Translations under genes and position numbers: made by a program
In this document: positions 32,605 through 45,409 of the stretch, in pieces
Layout: the number at the start of each line of letters is the position of its first letter
Numbering within the stretch: position 1 is the first letter of the stretch
Notes under the pieces: generated by a model
Database searches by the model: none
Told to the model about the DNA's origin: nothing
The model's input: only the letters and a program-made list of their open reading frames with translations
Source: Xiphydria camelus
Lineage: Eukaryota; Arthropoda; Insecta; Hymenoptera; Xiphydriidae
DNA length: 64,000 nt
Direction of reading: 5' to 3'
Assembly: GCA_963678675.1 (NCBI GenBank)
Contig: OY783193.1
Coordinates: forward strand, 13,338,208 to 13,402,207

Positions 32605-32970
32605 CGCTATATTTGAGATATATTTTAAAAAATATTTCAAATACATGTAAAAAGTAGTCAAAATATATACCTTTTTGCCACTATTTTATATTATGCGAAT
32701 ATTAAAAATATATCTATCATATGTTTTAAATGTATTTTCAATATACGAAGAAAAAACTATATTTCTTATATAATCAAAATGTATTTAAAAGCATTGGCTG
32801 CGTTAGAAAATTGAAAATATATTTTCTACCAACACACTTAAAATATATTAAAAATATAAATATAAATATTAAAAAAATTTAAATATATTTTAACTCAAAA
32901 TATATATGTTAATATATAAAATATATTTTGAGTACCTACTTACCAAGTATGCGAAGAGCGGCAAGACTAC
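32605..32970. repeat. AT-rich dispersed repeat U, copy 2
   Basis: Shares TACATGTAAAAAGTAGTCAA, CTTTTTGCCACTATTTTATA-type and GAAGAAAAAACTATATTT sequence with 6889-7190, with runs of 'aaaatatatt'. Confidence 0.55.
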
Positions 32971-34803
32971 AATTTTTTTTATATCAAATACCTATATAAT
33001 TTTTCCGTGGGGAACCTGTTACCTACAATCAAATATCTAAATGTAAAAAAGCATGTAGGTACATTTTTCACACTTTCAATTTATCTGTAATTGCAGTAAA
33101 GACAATGTTTAATAACAGCAACCGCGGGAGTTTCGCAACTGTCTCACTTGGCATTGTGACGGAGATAAGAACTTTTACCGAACATTTCAGACAAATATTA
33201 TTAACAGCGATTCAAACTAGTTCATATCAATCTCTGGATAAAAGTCATCTTTCATTTGTAATCGCGGTGACCGTGCGACTCCGCGCGACCGTCCTTCGGC
33301 CCGACTTTGAAAACCTTGAATCTTTTTTTACTCATACCCAACCGGCACGATAGTTCCTCATCTTTCAACTCCTCACAATCAATCGCGCGCCGCGCGCTGT
33401 TGCAGTTTACTTCTTATCCTCTTCAGTCCCTCGGTCCAGCCAACTGAACACTTTTTACGTATTCCTTACTTCAAATTGTATACAATTTGTGATACTTGAT
33501 TCCATTTGTCCATGACTCTTGTGTTTAGACAACCAACTGCACTTAGCAGAATACTTGTTTCCTGTTATTTGTCAACGCGAAGTGAGATTATGGCGAGCTC
33601 CAGCAAATCACTCTTATCGTGTTTTTTCTTTGTTCCTTTTGAATTATTTATAAAATATTTTTTATTCTTATAAACAATATTATATTTTAAATTAATGAAA
33701 TAACTTTTGTTTAACTTTACAATTTCATTTTTTTCCAAACTGGGTTCCAGTGTCTAACCAGCTGTACGCTGTTTTTTTGCAATATTAACAAAATAATTAA
33801 AAAACAATGATATACACTATTTCTGTTACAATATGATAAATAACGATAAACATTATTTTTAATCGTATAACAGAAAAAAATCATTAGGTTACAAAAAAAA
33901 TCCTTCGGGACCGAAGAGACTATAGATAGTACTAGTTTATGGACTCAGAAATCGCGGCGGAACGCGACTTCCGACACGATCGTTAGACGGTAATAACGAT
34001 TTCGTGACGCGAACGGCTATAAGCACGTCGCTTGCGTGGGTGCACCGGCTGAACCAATAAACCGCGACAACCTGCGTCAATTTTTCTTCGCAGGGGAATC
34101 GTGGTCATTTTTTTCTTCGTAAAAATCAACGCGTACACCGTCCGCACGCTTCGGGAATTTTTCATCGGCGCCGCGCGCGTCTTCGACTGACGTTAAAGGG
34201 AATTCATAACGCACGTCAATCGCCAGCGACTGGACGGTCGCCACGCGTTTCGGGTATCTCGATCGTCATTCGCCGCGCGAAATCTAATCGTCGTCGCGCG
34301 GCTGTATTATCGACGCATTTATGCAGTCGCGCCGGTTCCACGTCTCGCGCGATAATAAACGCGCGGCGGGATTCGGCGCGTATAACACGCGCTCGCGGGT
34401 TGGGCGTAAGCCCGGTAACTCGGAACGAGAGCGCGCTGCTGCGTCACGGCGCGACTGCCGCGTCGAGGTGCAAGGTCATCGCGAGTAATTGCACGATGCC
34501 GTAAGGAGAGAGAGAGAGAGAGAGAGAGAAGCGAGACCTCAGCGCGCGCTCGCGCGCGTGCGTTATACATAGTCGTCCGATGACGGGTGGCATTACACGA
34601 GAGAGCGACTATATGCCACGCGTGCGTGATCGACGAAGTTGCTCTCGAGCGAGATATATAGGTACCTATATAAATTATCCGAGCAATCAGTTTGGAAATT
34701 AATTTACGATCGAGGACGCCCGCGGGCGAGAATCGCTTTTGTCGAGCGACGATCGCGGTGTTTAACGAGCGCAGAGAGACGACGTTGCGGATGCAACTAT
34801 GTA
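32971..34803. other. Unannotated stretch with (GA)n
   Basis: AT-rich, then from 33940 CpG-rich. A (GA)n tract lies at 34506-34529. Short frames are not supported as genes. Confidence 0.45.
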
Positions 34804-35629
34804 CAGTGAGAATAATAATTAGGTTAAAATGACAAAATGCATCTAGTTAACTCTTCGTTACTCACGTGGGTTTTTGAAACATAAAAGATCACCTGGGGTG
34901 TACCCTACACCCCAATTAAAAATTAACGTTTTCTTAGTGAAAAATTGAAATTTGTTAGTACTTTTTTTTATTTTAAAGCTTGAGATATTGCCTAATGATC
35001 TCAACATTTTTGAAAATAAAACTCGAAGTCTCGGTACATGAGGTCTCGGCTTTCAAACGCTCAGATATCCCTGCCGATTTTTATAAAAAAAATAGTATAA
35101 ATAACAGACTGAGGATAGTTATCATACTCTCGTTTTATTAACGAAGGACAAATTAACAAATTGGAACAAGTTTTATAGACAAATATTAAATATTAAATTA
35201 ATTACAGATTGTTAACAATCACTATTTAACTCTTTGCAGCGTTCTGCCGGAGAGACAAATCGGTTTTGTCCTGCGCTTTTCGTGCCAAATTCTTTAATGA
35301 AATGTTCCCGAAAGGTACTGAAAGTGCCAACCTCGAAAAAAAACTAGGCGTGGCATGCAAAAAAAGGAGGCTGGGGTGTAGCCTACACCCAACGTGAGCA
35401 ACGAAGGGTTAAACACGTTTAGTTATTCCGACCAAAATACTGGTCAGTCGAACCAAATATCAAGTTATTTTAATCAAATGTTTAGTTACTCCAAGCAAAA
35501 CGTTTAGTCATTCTAACCAAAATGTGGTCAGTCAAACCAAACACAGATGGAGGATCGATATTTCACCAAACGGTTTGGTCATCGTCTCCAGGATTTTGGT
35601 TAAATTGATCTGGTTTTTTTTTCTCAGTG
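34804..35629. mobile_element. MITE family MR, copy 5, interrupted by P2
   Basis: The left end follows TA with CAGTGAGAATAATAATTAGG; the right end is TTTTTTTTCTCAGTG. The MR frame breaks at CATCTAGTTAA and resumes at TTAAACACGTTTAGTTATTC. Other MR copies read 'catctggttaaacgag' without interruption, so the TTAA target was already present. Confidence 0.8.
34851..35408. mobile_element. TTAA-flanked element P2 (558 bp) nested in MR
   Basis: TTAA at 34847-34850 and 35409-35412. Ends CTCTTCGTTACTCACGTGGG and CCCAACGTGAGCAACGAAGG are inverted repeats. The motif GGGGTGTA..CTACACCCC follows inside both ends. No transposase. Same family as 27579-27637 and 11093-11116. Confidence 0.85.
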
Positions 35630-35698
35630 CATTTACAAGATTGATGCGCGGAAAAAGCATATATTTTTGTAGCTAAAATAGAGTAGATAGACAAATAC

Positions 35699-35909
35699 CA
35701 TACGAGGCTAAGTTTACTCGCCAGGAAAGAAACTCCAATCACCATTATTTCATTATTTATGAACTTTTGGCCTACACCGATATAACTTTGTTATAGATAG
35801 AAATGTAATCTTCCAAAAAGTGTTATATAAATTAAAGTAAAAATCCCATAGATAATGAGATAATAATGATTGAAGTTTCTTTCTCGGCGAGTAAGTGTAA
35901 CTTCATATG
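35699..35909. mobile_element. MITE family M1, complete copy 4
   Basis: Left CATACGAGGCTAAGTTTACT, right GGCGAGTAAGTGTAACTTCA then TATG. The interior matches copy 757-957. Confidence 0.75.
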
Positions 35910-36631
35910 ACACGTACGACAAAAACGAGCGATGACCTTGCGACGTTTTCACGCAATCCTCAAAATCTACCGAAAATACACATATTTTGACAATCGGAGA
36001 ACATTGAAGTTCTCGAGATTTCTTCCCACGTCGAAAGAGCAAACGCGGGTCCTCCTCCCGTTTACCTGTTCTCCATTTTCACACGCGACTCCTCGCGTGC
36101 GCGTGTCTCCCTGCGCGATAATCGATGGCGGCGGGTTGCCCAACGCTACGCGTTTTTTTCGGTGTAATTACATCCCGCCACTCTCTCCCGTTTGCGCGCG
36201 CGCTTCTGCAGGCCTGCGAGTCGCGGAGCGACTCCCCTTGCCTTTAAATTTTCCGTCGACCCGCTTCCCAGGCGTCGGGCTGCCCCGAAGGGACCCGACG
36301 CGCTCCGACGACGGGCGAGAGCTTGGGCCAGCATATTCCAGAGGCGAATTGCAGGCGTCCCGACGGTCCCGTTATGCCGGAAGGGGACGTCACATATTCT
36401 GCTAGCTGATGCGACGCACGGACTACCGGTCAGCGCGTCGCGGCTGTTTGGGCCGACCCAGTTGATCGAAACGCTAACGGTTCCCGTAAAAAAAAGACCC
36501 ACTTTTAACGGGCGCGTTGTACGTGTGGAGGCCTGTGGTGGAGCAGAGGCACATTCCGTATCTCGAATCATGGTTATCTCTTTAATAATCAATTACATTT
36601 TAAAAGCAACGCCTTTTTGAAGATTCATCCG
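35910..36631. other. Unannotated CpG-rich stretch
   Basis: Frames of about 140-157 codons overlap on both strands at 35932-36620, typical of CpG-rich non-coding DNA. None shows a domain. Confidence 0.45.
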
Positions 36632-37311
36632 CACTGAGAAAAATAATTTACCCATTCAAGTAACCGTCGACATGAATAGTGCCAGGAACATATTTATTTG
36701 AGACAAGCGTATACACGGAGAAAAATAGATTTGGAATGAAGAGAACTGAGTACCCAAATTCTGGCGATATGTGGTCGACTGTGTAACACAGGAGTAACAA
36801 TGTGAATTTTTGCAAAATATTGTCATACAAAATAGTATTTGATTCCCCTTGTATGGCATAAATTAGTACAGTATTGCATATTTTAAAATAATTTGGTATT
36901 TTTTTTACATTACAGCCAACGGAGATATGGAGAAAAATAAGAAATAGGAATTGAAAAATAAGAAAAACAGTATATTACTTTCCTCTATATGCACGTTAGT
37001 TGTATTTCAAAAAATGCCAAATTATTCAGAAATATGCTATGTTGTACTAATTTTTGCCATACGGGGGGAATGAAATGCTCGAGTTGTCGCTCCAGTACCA
37101 TACAATCGATCACATAATGCCAGAATTTGGATACTCAGTGCCAAAATCTGGCCACAGTGCCCTTCATTTAAAATCCATTTTTCTCCATATATTCATTGAA
37201 TTGAGCGAATTTATACTTGATTCAACGACAATATGTTAGACTTAAATAAATATGTTCTTGGCACTATTCATTTCGACGGTTATTGGGATCGGAGAATTAT
37301 TTTTCTCGGTT
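36632..37311. mobile_element. MITE N, interrupted by M3
   Basis: Ends CACTGAGAAAAATAATTTAC and AATTATTTTTCTCGGTTCG. Arms GGTAACC-type, 'gtcgacatgaatagtgccagga' and 'aacatatttattt' have inverted partners at 37240-37290. M3 occupies the middle. Confidence 0.65.
36714..37189. mobile_element. MITE family M3 (476 bp), TA-flanked
   Basis: Ends CACGGAGAAAAATAGATTTG and AAATCCATTTTTCTCCATA are flanked by TA (36712-36713, 37190-37191). It is imperfectly palindromic: 'acccaaattctggcgatatg' and 'ccagaatttggatactcagt' mirror each other, so similar short peptides appear on both strands. Non-coding. Confidence 0.7.
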
Positions 37312-40181
37312 CGCTAATAAATAAAATTAACTGACGTCCGTATAATAAGCAAATTAAATCACGGTTATGTTTTTTAATGACGATAAGTACCTTGATATTT
37401 TTTTCAATCATAGACTCAGATCTGTATTCAGAGAAAAGTTTACTTGACTACGAACCTATAAGAATGTTTATTAATTACAAATAGGAATTTCTTTCACTTT
37501 AAACAAAAATCTATTTGAATTGAACAAATATTTGTGTACATCGCGTAGAACATTTATTTACTTAAAACTTCTGTTTGCTCCTTGTAAATAAATTCCTTAT
37601 TCTTCGCGAATAAATGTTTTTACTAGGTTCGTATTCGAGTGTAGGTATAAGGTATTTGGGTATTAATATTTGTTAATGATAATAGTCTGTAATCAGGGGG
37701 ATGAACGTCCATGGACGTCGAATTTCTCTCCTGTTGTCATACATAAAATTCATCGTATTATAGACACGTAATTGTAATCGCCAGCGTTTCGAAATGAATT
37801 TGCAATTAAAATACCGACAATTGCATTCGTAATACACGCGGTACGATCGAATTACTTAATTATTTGGGCCAGAAAAGGGCTCGATAGTGCGTAGAGAAAA
37901 TGACCTAATTTCGCCCGGAACCTCGAGAACTCGAACAATGCATCCACTCGTTCCCATCACGCGCCGCGAGAGGGGTTATCGATCCGACCTACAGTCAACT
38001 CTCCCTAATTTCGCGCTATTCCGTCTTTGTGTCCTGCTCTCTCACGAAATATAGGTATGTATATTTTTCAAGAAAGAGTAACGAAGAGAGAAAAGATCTC
38101 TAACTTGGTCATTTTTTAAATCAAGTCAGTAGAGTCATTTTTATTTTTAGAAGTCATTAAAAAAAAAGTAATTATTTTTAAGCTTTTGTCCCTTGATCCG
38201 TCAAGTAATTTCATAATACCTTCCCGCCACTAAAATGCTGCAATAATTATTATAGTATGAGTTTTCAATGTCGCGATGGTTATGCTATTAGTGTTCAGAT
38301 TCTGTAACACGTTATGATACGTGACAAGCAGTTGATATCGTTGCGCGTGTTTCTTGTAGTACCTATGAAAAAAGGTTTGTTAAGATATTTGTTTGTTAAA
38401 GATTGATTTAATTTGTTACCTTCCATACTTTACAGTTTCGATATGTTCTTATGAAAATAAATCATTCCGATTACAAACCTCAGTTATTTTCGTTCAATAT
38501 TGTTTCCTCAAAATTTTTCCGAATTTCTTACACACACCATTAGCCGCTTTTTTATCCCTTCATAATGTTCAAATGAGGAAAGATTAGTAATTTTTTGGTC
38601 ATTTTTTTCAAGTAACGAATCATTAAAACCCATTATTTTAAAATACCTGACTGGATGGGAGCCTTGGAGATAGAAAGGAATACAATTATGGTGAATCGAC
38701 TGTAAGCAGTTCCCCGTGTTTCTTGTTAACTCTTTAATGCAATAGCTTCGACTCTTTATACCGGAAGTTTGCGTATCACCGATCACTCAATACCTAAACA
38801 GAGTCCCGGATACGACACCTTCGCATTGATACGGTAACTCGGAGTTTTCACAGCGGAAGTTGTCACTTATGAATCGACCGATACCTAAACAGATACTAGA
38901 GTGCGGCTCAATGGAGTATCCGGTGCAATTCTTTCGCACCGCTGCGTTCACTTTGCGTTTCTGATTCCTACTAATCATTGGCGTATACTTTGGAGAATAT
39001 GTGTATTAGGTATATATATGGTCCTAACAATTTTGGCTCGTGTTTATTTTTGACATAAAATGGTTCGTCTTTCACCGTTTCAATGGGTTTCACCGTTCGA
39101 TTCACACTGATAAAGAAATGCCGCGCGTTTTTCGAAAAAGGCGGCCAATTGACCACCCACGCAGGCGCTCGAAGGTTAAACGTCGAATAAATACAAGAAA
39201 CCAGCTATGTAAGTTCAAGCGTCAATCTCAGATTCAGCGTAGAAAAATGTCAAGAAAAAGCTTCGCAACGTACATCCCAGCGGTAAACACGGCCCTAAAT
39301 TTCTCAGACCGCCCTATAGATCCAAAGTACACAATCCCATCCCCCTTCCGCCTCGACGCGATAACCCCGAGCCAGCCACCGCGTGAGAAATTGGCAAGCG
39401 TCAGCCGCTCAATAACTCGCCGCGACTCTATCGCCGTCCATCTCGCCCCGATGCGCTAACTTCGCCTCTTCGCACCGGAAGCCACAAGCATACAGTACGG
39501 CGGCTCGATGCCTAAACAGAGACTCGGTGCAGCCCGGCGAAGTGTCGTTGTCCGGTCCAGAACCCAATTGGTCGGTCCGCGCGACATTCGTGTGTTCCTT
39601 CGTGCGGCCTCGGCTCGAATCGGGTCGTCGTCGCCGCGGGAGAGAAGGCCGGAGGGAAGGAGGAAATGCGCGCGCGCGGGGATGTAATTCTGGCGGACGA
39701 TACTCCGCCGCGCCATGCAGCTCTAGCGAGTCAGTAGGTTAGGTTGCGTAATTTCGCTCTATACCAACAGTTCCGCGGTGGGTGGGAGCCAGGAGGGTAG
39801 AGGGGGTCGGAGGGGGCTTCGCGGAATTAGGTCGATCAATACCGCGGCGCTATATAGGTCAGGTGCACTACCGCTTTGTTGCGTCGTACGCTTTCCACCA
39901 CCCCTGAACCTCGACGCGAGCGAATCGCGCAGCCCTCTCTCCGGGGGTCGAGTCTCGCGTCCCTTTCGCGCGATTCTACTATTCCCTCTCATCATCTCGG
40001 AGATGCGAGAGAGCCGTACAGGGTCTCCCGCAGGAGCCGTACGTCTTTCTTGTATGATTTTCTCAGTTGGCAGGCACAGGGGTTTGAGGCTACTATACCT
40101 AACGAGTGGAGGAGGCGTGCCGAAGGGACGCGGCTTTAAAATTTGATGTCGAAGATGTAGCGGTGGAGTCTTGAGCGCGTT
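37312..40181. other. Unannotated stretch
   Basis: 37445-37640 is a weak AT-rich palindrome (ACTACGAACCTATAAGAATG versus TTTTTACTAGGTTCGTATTC). A short direct motif ACCTAAACAGA recurs near 38795, 38884 and (diverged) 39510. The remainder, including a CpG-rich block at 39120-40140, has no supported gene. Confidence 0.45.
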
Positions 40182-41106
40182 CTTAAGGATCCTGTCTTAG
40201 TTGGTGAAGCCGCCACGTTTCACATAGGTACATTCTTATGTGAAGAGTTTATCTAAATAATGAACATCAGGTGGTGTCAGTGAAAATTTAGATCCATTCT
40301 CATTTTCAAATAAAAATGATTTCAGCGACGAACTGTAATGTTTCTGGTGAAGGAGACCGTCAAATTATTACACATAGTCTTCGTTTTTCACGTTAAATTA
40401 TTGTGGTCCAGTCATTAATGATTTATCCATAATGTGGAGGCGAGAGACTTTTTGTGAAGTTATGTTTTTATTGAAAAAGCATTTATTAACAAAGCTATAA
40501 GATCACGTGTAACAATTTGAAGGTCTCCTTTATGTCGGGAAAGCCATGGTTCACCAGCGAAATATTCTTTATCTAGAAATAAGAAGGGATCTAAAATTTT
40601 GGGAAAAACCACGGCTTTCCTAGTGAGCCCAACTCACAATCAGACTGGGTCCTTCTAGGCGGAAAAATTCTACACATATTTTCTATATAATCTATACATT
40701 TTGGTCATATATGGATTATATGTATATGATTTCTATATTAACCATATAAGGACTGTATATGGATTATACAAACATTAAAAAATCTTTATGTACTCCTTAT
40801 ATAGTTAAGTTCATATATGACCAAAACCAAATATGGATTATATGCAAATTATATAGAACTTTTCCGCCTGGGCTTAACGATTTGTTTATTCTGGGGAGTG
40901 TTAGGGACTTTTTGTGAAATATTTTAATTTAGGGGACATTTATTAACAAAACTAAGACTACGTGTTACAATTTGAAGGTCTTTTTTATCGTAAAAGCCGT
41001 GGCTCATCGGCGAAACATTTTTTATCTGGAAATAAGAATAGATCTTAAATGTAGGACAGAACATGGCGGCTTCTCTAGTGAATTCAACTAGGACAGAATT
41101 CCTAAA
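40182..41106. mobile_element. Inverted-repeat element K, copy 2, interrupted
   Basis: The left end TTAAGGATCCTGTCTTAGTT then GGTGAAGCCGCC is matched inversely by GGCGGCTTCTCTAGTGAATT then CAACTAGGACAGAATTCC. The interior arms carry 'gatccattctcattttcaaa' and 'gaaggagaccgtcaaatta', as in K1. An MB element sits at 40654-40871. Confidence 0.7.
40654..40871. mobile_element. MITE family MB, copy 1
   Basis: Ends CTAGGCGGAAAAATTCTAC and TATATAGAACTTTTCCGCCT form inverted repeats. The interior is AT-rich with 'tatatggattatatg' motifs on both strands. A second copy is at 43171-43632. Confidence 0.75.
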
Positions 41107-42355
41107 ATCTTTTAGCTGGATACGGAGCAGTCTTTACTCCGTATTTTCTCTGTCATATAATTTAGACGCTTTTATATACCATCCACAGAATTTTAATTCT
41201 GTTCTGTTGACGAAATTTGGGTTGTTTATTCGAGCGACGATGAGGACTGTTTACGTAAAAGTGCGTTTCGCAATTCAGCGACGCACCACGTCGAGGTAAA
41301 TGCTCGATGATTGTCTGGTAAACAAGGCAACGGCGCGACGCGGTAAACTTCGACGTTTGCAAATTCGCGTGTAAAAAGTTTTAAGCTGTTTGGGACGAAG
41401 AACTCGAGTTGTCGTCGTTGTCGTCGATCAGGTTCGATGGCGCGATAACGATATTACGAAGCGACTTATCGAAGAAATGATTTAAGTTACTGCCACGAAA
41501 AAGTGGATCTTTTTATTATATTTAGAGCAGCTTCTATATTGCTTATATATCGATATATTATCTATTGTAATAATATAATTATACTACTAAACGAGAGAAT
41601 TACACTTAATTTTTTTTTCACGGTAGACCAAATCATCTTCGTTTGTGAATAATTGAATTACTCGTATGGATATTTGATTTTTTTCTTTATTCTAGCGTGT
41701 CTTTAGTATGCTGCGTTTTCTCGTGAAGTTTTAATTTTTAAGATATGTAAGAATTAAATTAAAACATCAACTATAATTACTCAAAAGCATTTGCGGCAAG
41801 GGCCGAATATTGTGAATAGTAGGATTCGCGAGTCCGTTTCACAGAACCGTTACTACTTGGAACAGTGGAAATGGTCTCAGGAGTGCGTGTATATAAGAAC
41901 CCGGATGAGAAAGTTTCATATTAAACTGCATAACTATATGCATTGTTTCCGTCATTCGGCTGTTTATCTTAGCATGACGCTTTATTACATATATTTGCAA
42001 TGATAATAGCAATAGTTTTTATTACGCTCTCATCTCGATGTACGGATAAAGAACTGTTAAGGAAATACGATGATCGGCAGGATGCGCGATACAAAGCGTT
42101 CGCATCGTAAAGTAAATCTTTTACTACCGTACATTGACAAACACCTTTATGAAATATTATTTATTAATCACGAATTTATAAATACACGCCGTTTATTACA
42201 TTTCAGACAAACAATTCCGTAGAAACGATGAAGGGGAAAAGCGATTAAAATTATAATTTAGACAATCTTAAAAAAGAAAGTGGATAAATTTTCATACCTA
42301 CTCTTCTTTTTTCTTAATTGCTCTCACTGTCATTTGCGTGGGCTGCGATAAGTTT
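41107..42355. other. Unannotated stretch
   Basis: AT-rich intron. No supported feature. Confidence 0.45.
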
Positions 42356-42359
42356 TTAA

Positions 42360-43106
42360 GGTAGTACTATCACGATATCGATTCATCTATGGAAATTCTG
42401 ACATTTTTTTCAGACGTAGATCTCGACAAAATAAAACATTTTTGTTAGTGAAAAAAAACGATCTACCGTCGGAAAATACAGATATTAAATTTTAAAGATG
42501 TGCATTTCTCCCATTTAACCTCATGTAAATGGGCATGCTTTGAAGTATGTTTCACATTTTGAAGCTAAAACATCCACCGATTTGTTAAAAAAAATTCAGA
42601 CCCATAGTTCTATATTCATAAAAAAATATATTAAAAAATAGGCAAGATCCACCGTTTAGTTATTGAGTAAAAAACTAAAATGTAATGACGCTATCAATCA
42701 CGTAGGAGGGGGAAAATTGAGCGGAGAGAATGTGGCAACAGCACGTGACGTATTCAGTAGCAACACATAACCAAACACAACAAACTTGTCAGTATAGTGA
42801 TGAAGCGGTGTTGCCACGTTTTCGATGCGAACCTTACGATACTAGTGTGCGTGTATCCGTATATACGAAACGGGAATGTTTTGAGACAGGGCTGTACGAA
42901 TCTGTACGATTGTGGTGCATGAAGAAAATATGAAATATTTTTTCTACAAAAAGTTTATTTCTGTTTTTGTCCCGCAAAGGATTACGAAAACCATTCAAAC
43001 GAAGCTTCAATGAGCAATTTTTAGAAACTTTTTCCTGCCGAAATGAACATTTTTTTCTACCCCCCCGGGGCCCCTATTAGGTGGTGAGCCGAGCGATAGT
43101 ACTACC
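42360..43106. mobile_element. TTAA-flanked element W (747 bp)
   Basis: TTAA at 42356-42359 and 43107-43110. Ends GGTAGTACTATCACG and CGAGCGATAGTACTACC are inverted repeats. The interior lacks a transposase. The GG start is unlike the CCC start of the other TTAA elements here, so Kolobok or another TTAA-specific group is as likely as piggyBac. Confidence 0.7.
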
Positions 43107-43170
43107 TTAACCGCGCCGTTTCGACAGCCCAAACGCAGCTATACACGGAAAAAAAGAATTAGTAAAAAAT

Positions 43171-43632
43171 CCCAGGCGGAGAAGTTCTATATGGGTCATA
43201 TGTAGATTTAGTTCTATATAGATTATAATTATGTGATTTCTATATGAAATTCTAAAAATTCAAATAGTCCATATACAGTTTATATAGAAATCGTATGTAA
43301 TCCATATAGGACTAAATCCGTATATGTGTGGACTATATCCGTACCCCAGGATAAAAGTGTATTAAGTCCAATTTTTACATAAAATGGGATTTTTGCAGCA
43401 TTACGCTAAGTATTAAGTCCACTTTACTATGCAAAACCGCTTTAAGTGCCACCTGTGATACCAAAGAAAATAGGATAATTATAACTGTATCAAGTTACAC
43501 CATCTACCAGGATAAAACAATATTAGAATTAGTAAAACACTTTTCCCAAGAACTGTTATTTTGGACTTAATACACTTTTATCCTCGGGTACAAATATACA
43601 AAAACTACATATATAAAACTTTCCCACCTGAG
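43171..43632. mobile_element. MITE family MB, copy 2, nested in MA
   Basis: Ends CCCAGGCGGAGAAGTTCTAT and TATAAAACTTTCCCACCTGA are inverted repeats, matching 40654-40871. Its middle is interrupted by MC. Confidence 0.7.
43345..43587. mobile_element. MITE MC (243 bp), nested in MB
   Basis: Inverted ends CCCAGGATAAAAGTGTATTA and TAATACACTTTTATCCTCGG; the second subterminal motif is 'agtcca'. Flanked by GTAC (43341-43344, 43588-43591), a 4-bp duplication. No coding. Confidence 0.8.
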
Positions 43633-43922
43633 ACGGGAAAGTTTTATGGGAAATCCCATGCATTTTTACTATATATTCCAGTTCTTCGCAGGGCTTCTTG
43701 AGGTGATTCATTGAATTTTGTTTAATAGACAGCGTACTTTTTACAGTTCGTAACAGTATAAACATCAGCATATACGATAAAATTTACCAATCTCCCGTTA
43801 TATGTGTCGGATGTTTGGTCATACAACGAAGTTATACGGTGTTTCATTGTAAATTTTAGCGTGTAATGCTGTCCTTCTTGAAGTTGAGACAGTAATAGTT
43901 GCAGTTCATTTTTCTCCATGTG

Positions 43923-44818
43923 TTGAGCCCTGCGATTAACGTCAAAATTTCGATCCGTCAACATGCCCTCGGGCATTGATCTTTTCTCCCGTCCGATACT
44001 TACAGTCAAACGGTTCCATTCGAGATGACAGGCGAGAACGCGAAAAGAATAAAGGAAATCAACAGATCGATATAGCGTTACAATAACGCGCTCGAGTTAG
44101 CTGTACGAGATTGAAAGGTTAATGTACATATGTGACATTGCGCCTCGTCACCGAGACACTTGACGATGCGTGCAACTAGCCCGCAGCCACCTACATATAT
44201 CTACACAAAAAATTCGACAAACACACGTCGCGCCTCCTCGCGACACCGACAAAAAAAATCCCGCAAAAGGTGCCCGCTGCGGGTTTAGTCTAGTAGCGAA
44301 AGAAACGCGACGCGCGTTCGCTGAACGTCTCGCGCGCAAGTGGAATCGAAAAATCTCGAGACGGACACTCCGAGGTCGCGTCCTGCCCGCCGAACGACGC
44401 GATCGCGCGTTCGTCACGGCGATTAATCGCAAAGGACGCGCCGCGTCCTTTCCCGAAGCGCCGTTACCTTGGTCCTTGGACGCCGCACGGCCGCTGGTGG
44501 ACCGACCTAGCCTAATCCGGTCGCGTCGCCGAATTCGGTGGGGCCTTGAAAGTTGCATAAAGGCGTAGCCGTCGGTACGCGCGAGAGAGATCGGCTAGCG
44601 CCTCGCGCGGTGCAACAATGTTATGCGTAGGAGAGATCCGGAGGCGCGCGTGCGGATCCTTGAGCGCGAAACCGGGGCTGCGGGTCGCGCGTGCCAGCTC
44701 GGAAGAACGCGGCTAGAGTGTGATGAGTATTCGTTGACGATGCTTCCGCTGAGGAAAAAGAAGCTTCTCGTCGGTTTTATTGGTCGAATACTTACGTATA
44801 TCGACATGGGGTGTTAAA
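43923..44818. other. Unannotated stretch
   Basis: CpG-rich at 44160-44810 with overlapping spurious frames on both strands. No supported gene. Confidence 0.45.
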
Positions 44819-45222
44819 CGGTCAGGGAATTCTGTAAAACTTGAAATTTTCAGGGAATTACGTGAGTCAGGGAAATTAAAGAATTTTCTACAATTTTTCG
44901 AAAATGCTCGAACTTCATAAATTTTGAAAGTAGGAGTATCTGATGAATCAGTTCTCTCTTTTTACCGATAATAAGAATATCGATTATTGATAGTAAAAAA
45001 TGTAAGTACCTATATGAAGTTTGTTATGACTGAAAGTATATTTAAAAATTTTTATTACAAGTGTGATTTCTCTAAATTATAAATAAATTTTTTCATATTT
45101 ATTTTTCTGATGCATAATATACCATACTAGATATATGTCTGCAATGGTCAGGGAAAATTTATTATTTAAGACTGGAAATCCTGAAAAAGTCAAGGAATTC
45201 TTTTTTAATACTTCGTCAGACA
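44819..45222. repeat. Family S copy
   Basis: Starts 'cggtcagggaattctgtaaa', continues GTGAGTCAGGGAAATTAAAG and ends near 'gtcagacaca'. Close in order to the S element nested at 1872-2337 (for example, 'tgcataatataccatactagatatatgtctg'). Confidence 0.55.
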
Positions 45223-45224
45223 CA

Positions 45225-45400
45225 ATGATCGAGAAAACAGTTTATTAATAGATAATGAATGCAATTTCAAATACGACGAAATAAATATTTCGTTAGGATA
45301 AGAAAATATATGTTAATTATTAAAATGTTTATTTTATTCAAAAGGTTACTTTGAATAAAAATTTAATTCTGTTAAATAAATATCGTAATAGTTAACAAGT
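45225..45400. mobile_element. MITE family M10, partial, inverted
   Basis: GAAAACAGTTTATTAATAGA and 'gcaatttcaaatacgacgaaataaatatttcg' match the right half of 50162-50428 in reverse complement. The other end is lost. Confidence 0.6.
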
Positions 45401-45409
45401 ACAGGATGT

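Larger units (their letters stand above)
43144..43922. mobile_element. MITE family MA, copy 3, with two-deep nest
   Basis: The left end CACGGAAAAAAAGAATTAG (after TA) and 'taaaaaatc' are followed by foreign sequence to about 43640. MA then resumes (GGGAAATCCCATGCATTTTT, GCGTACTTTTTACAGTTCGT) and ends TTCATTTTTCTCCATGTG. A 95-codon minus frame (43722-44009) lies largely within this MITE and is not a gene. Confidence 0.7.

Noticed and set aside
43722..44009. 95-codon minus frame MTVSIGREKRSMPEG...
   Set aside because: Most of it lies inside MITE MA copy 3, including its right terminal repeat; the remainder has no recognisable domain.
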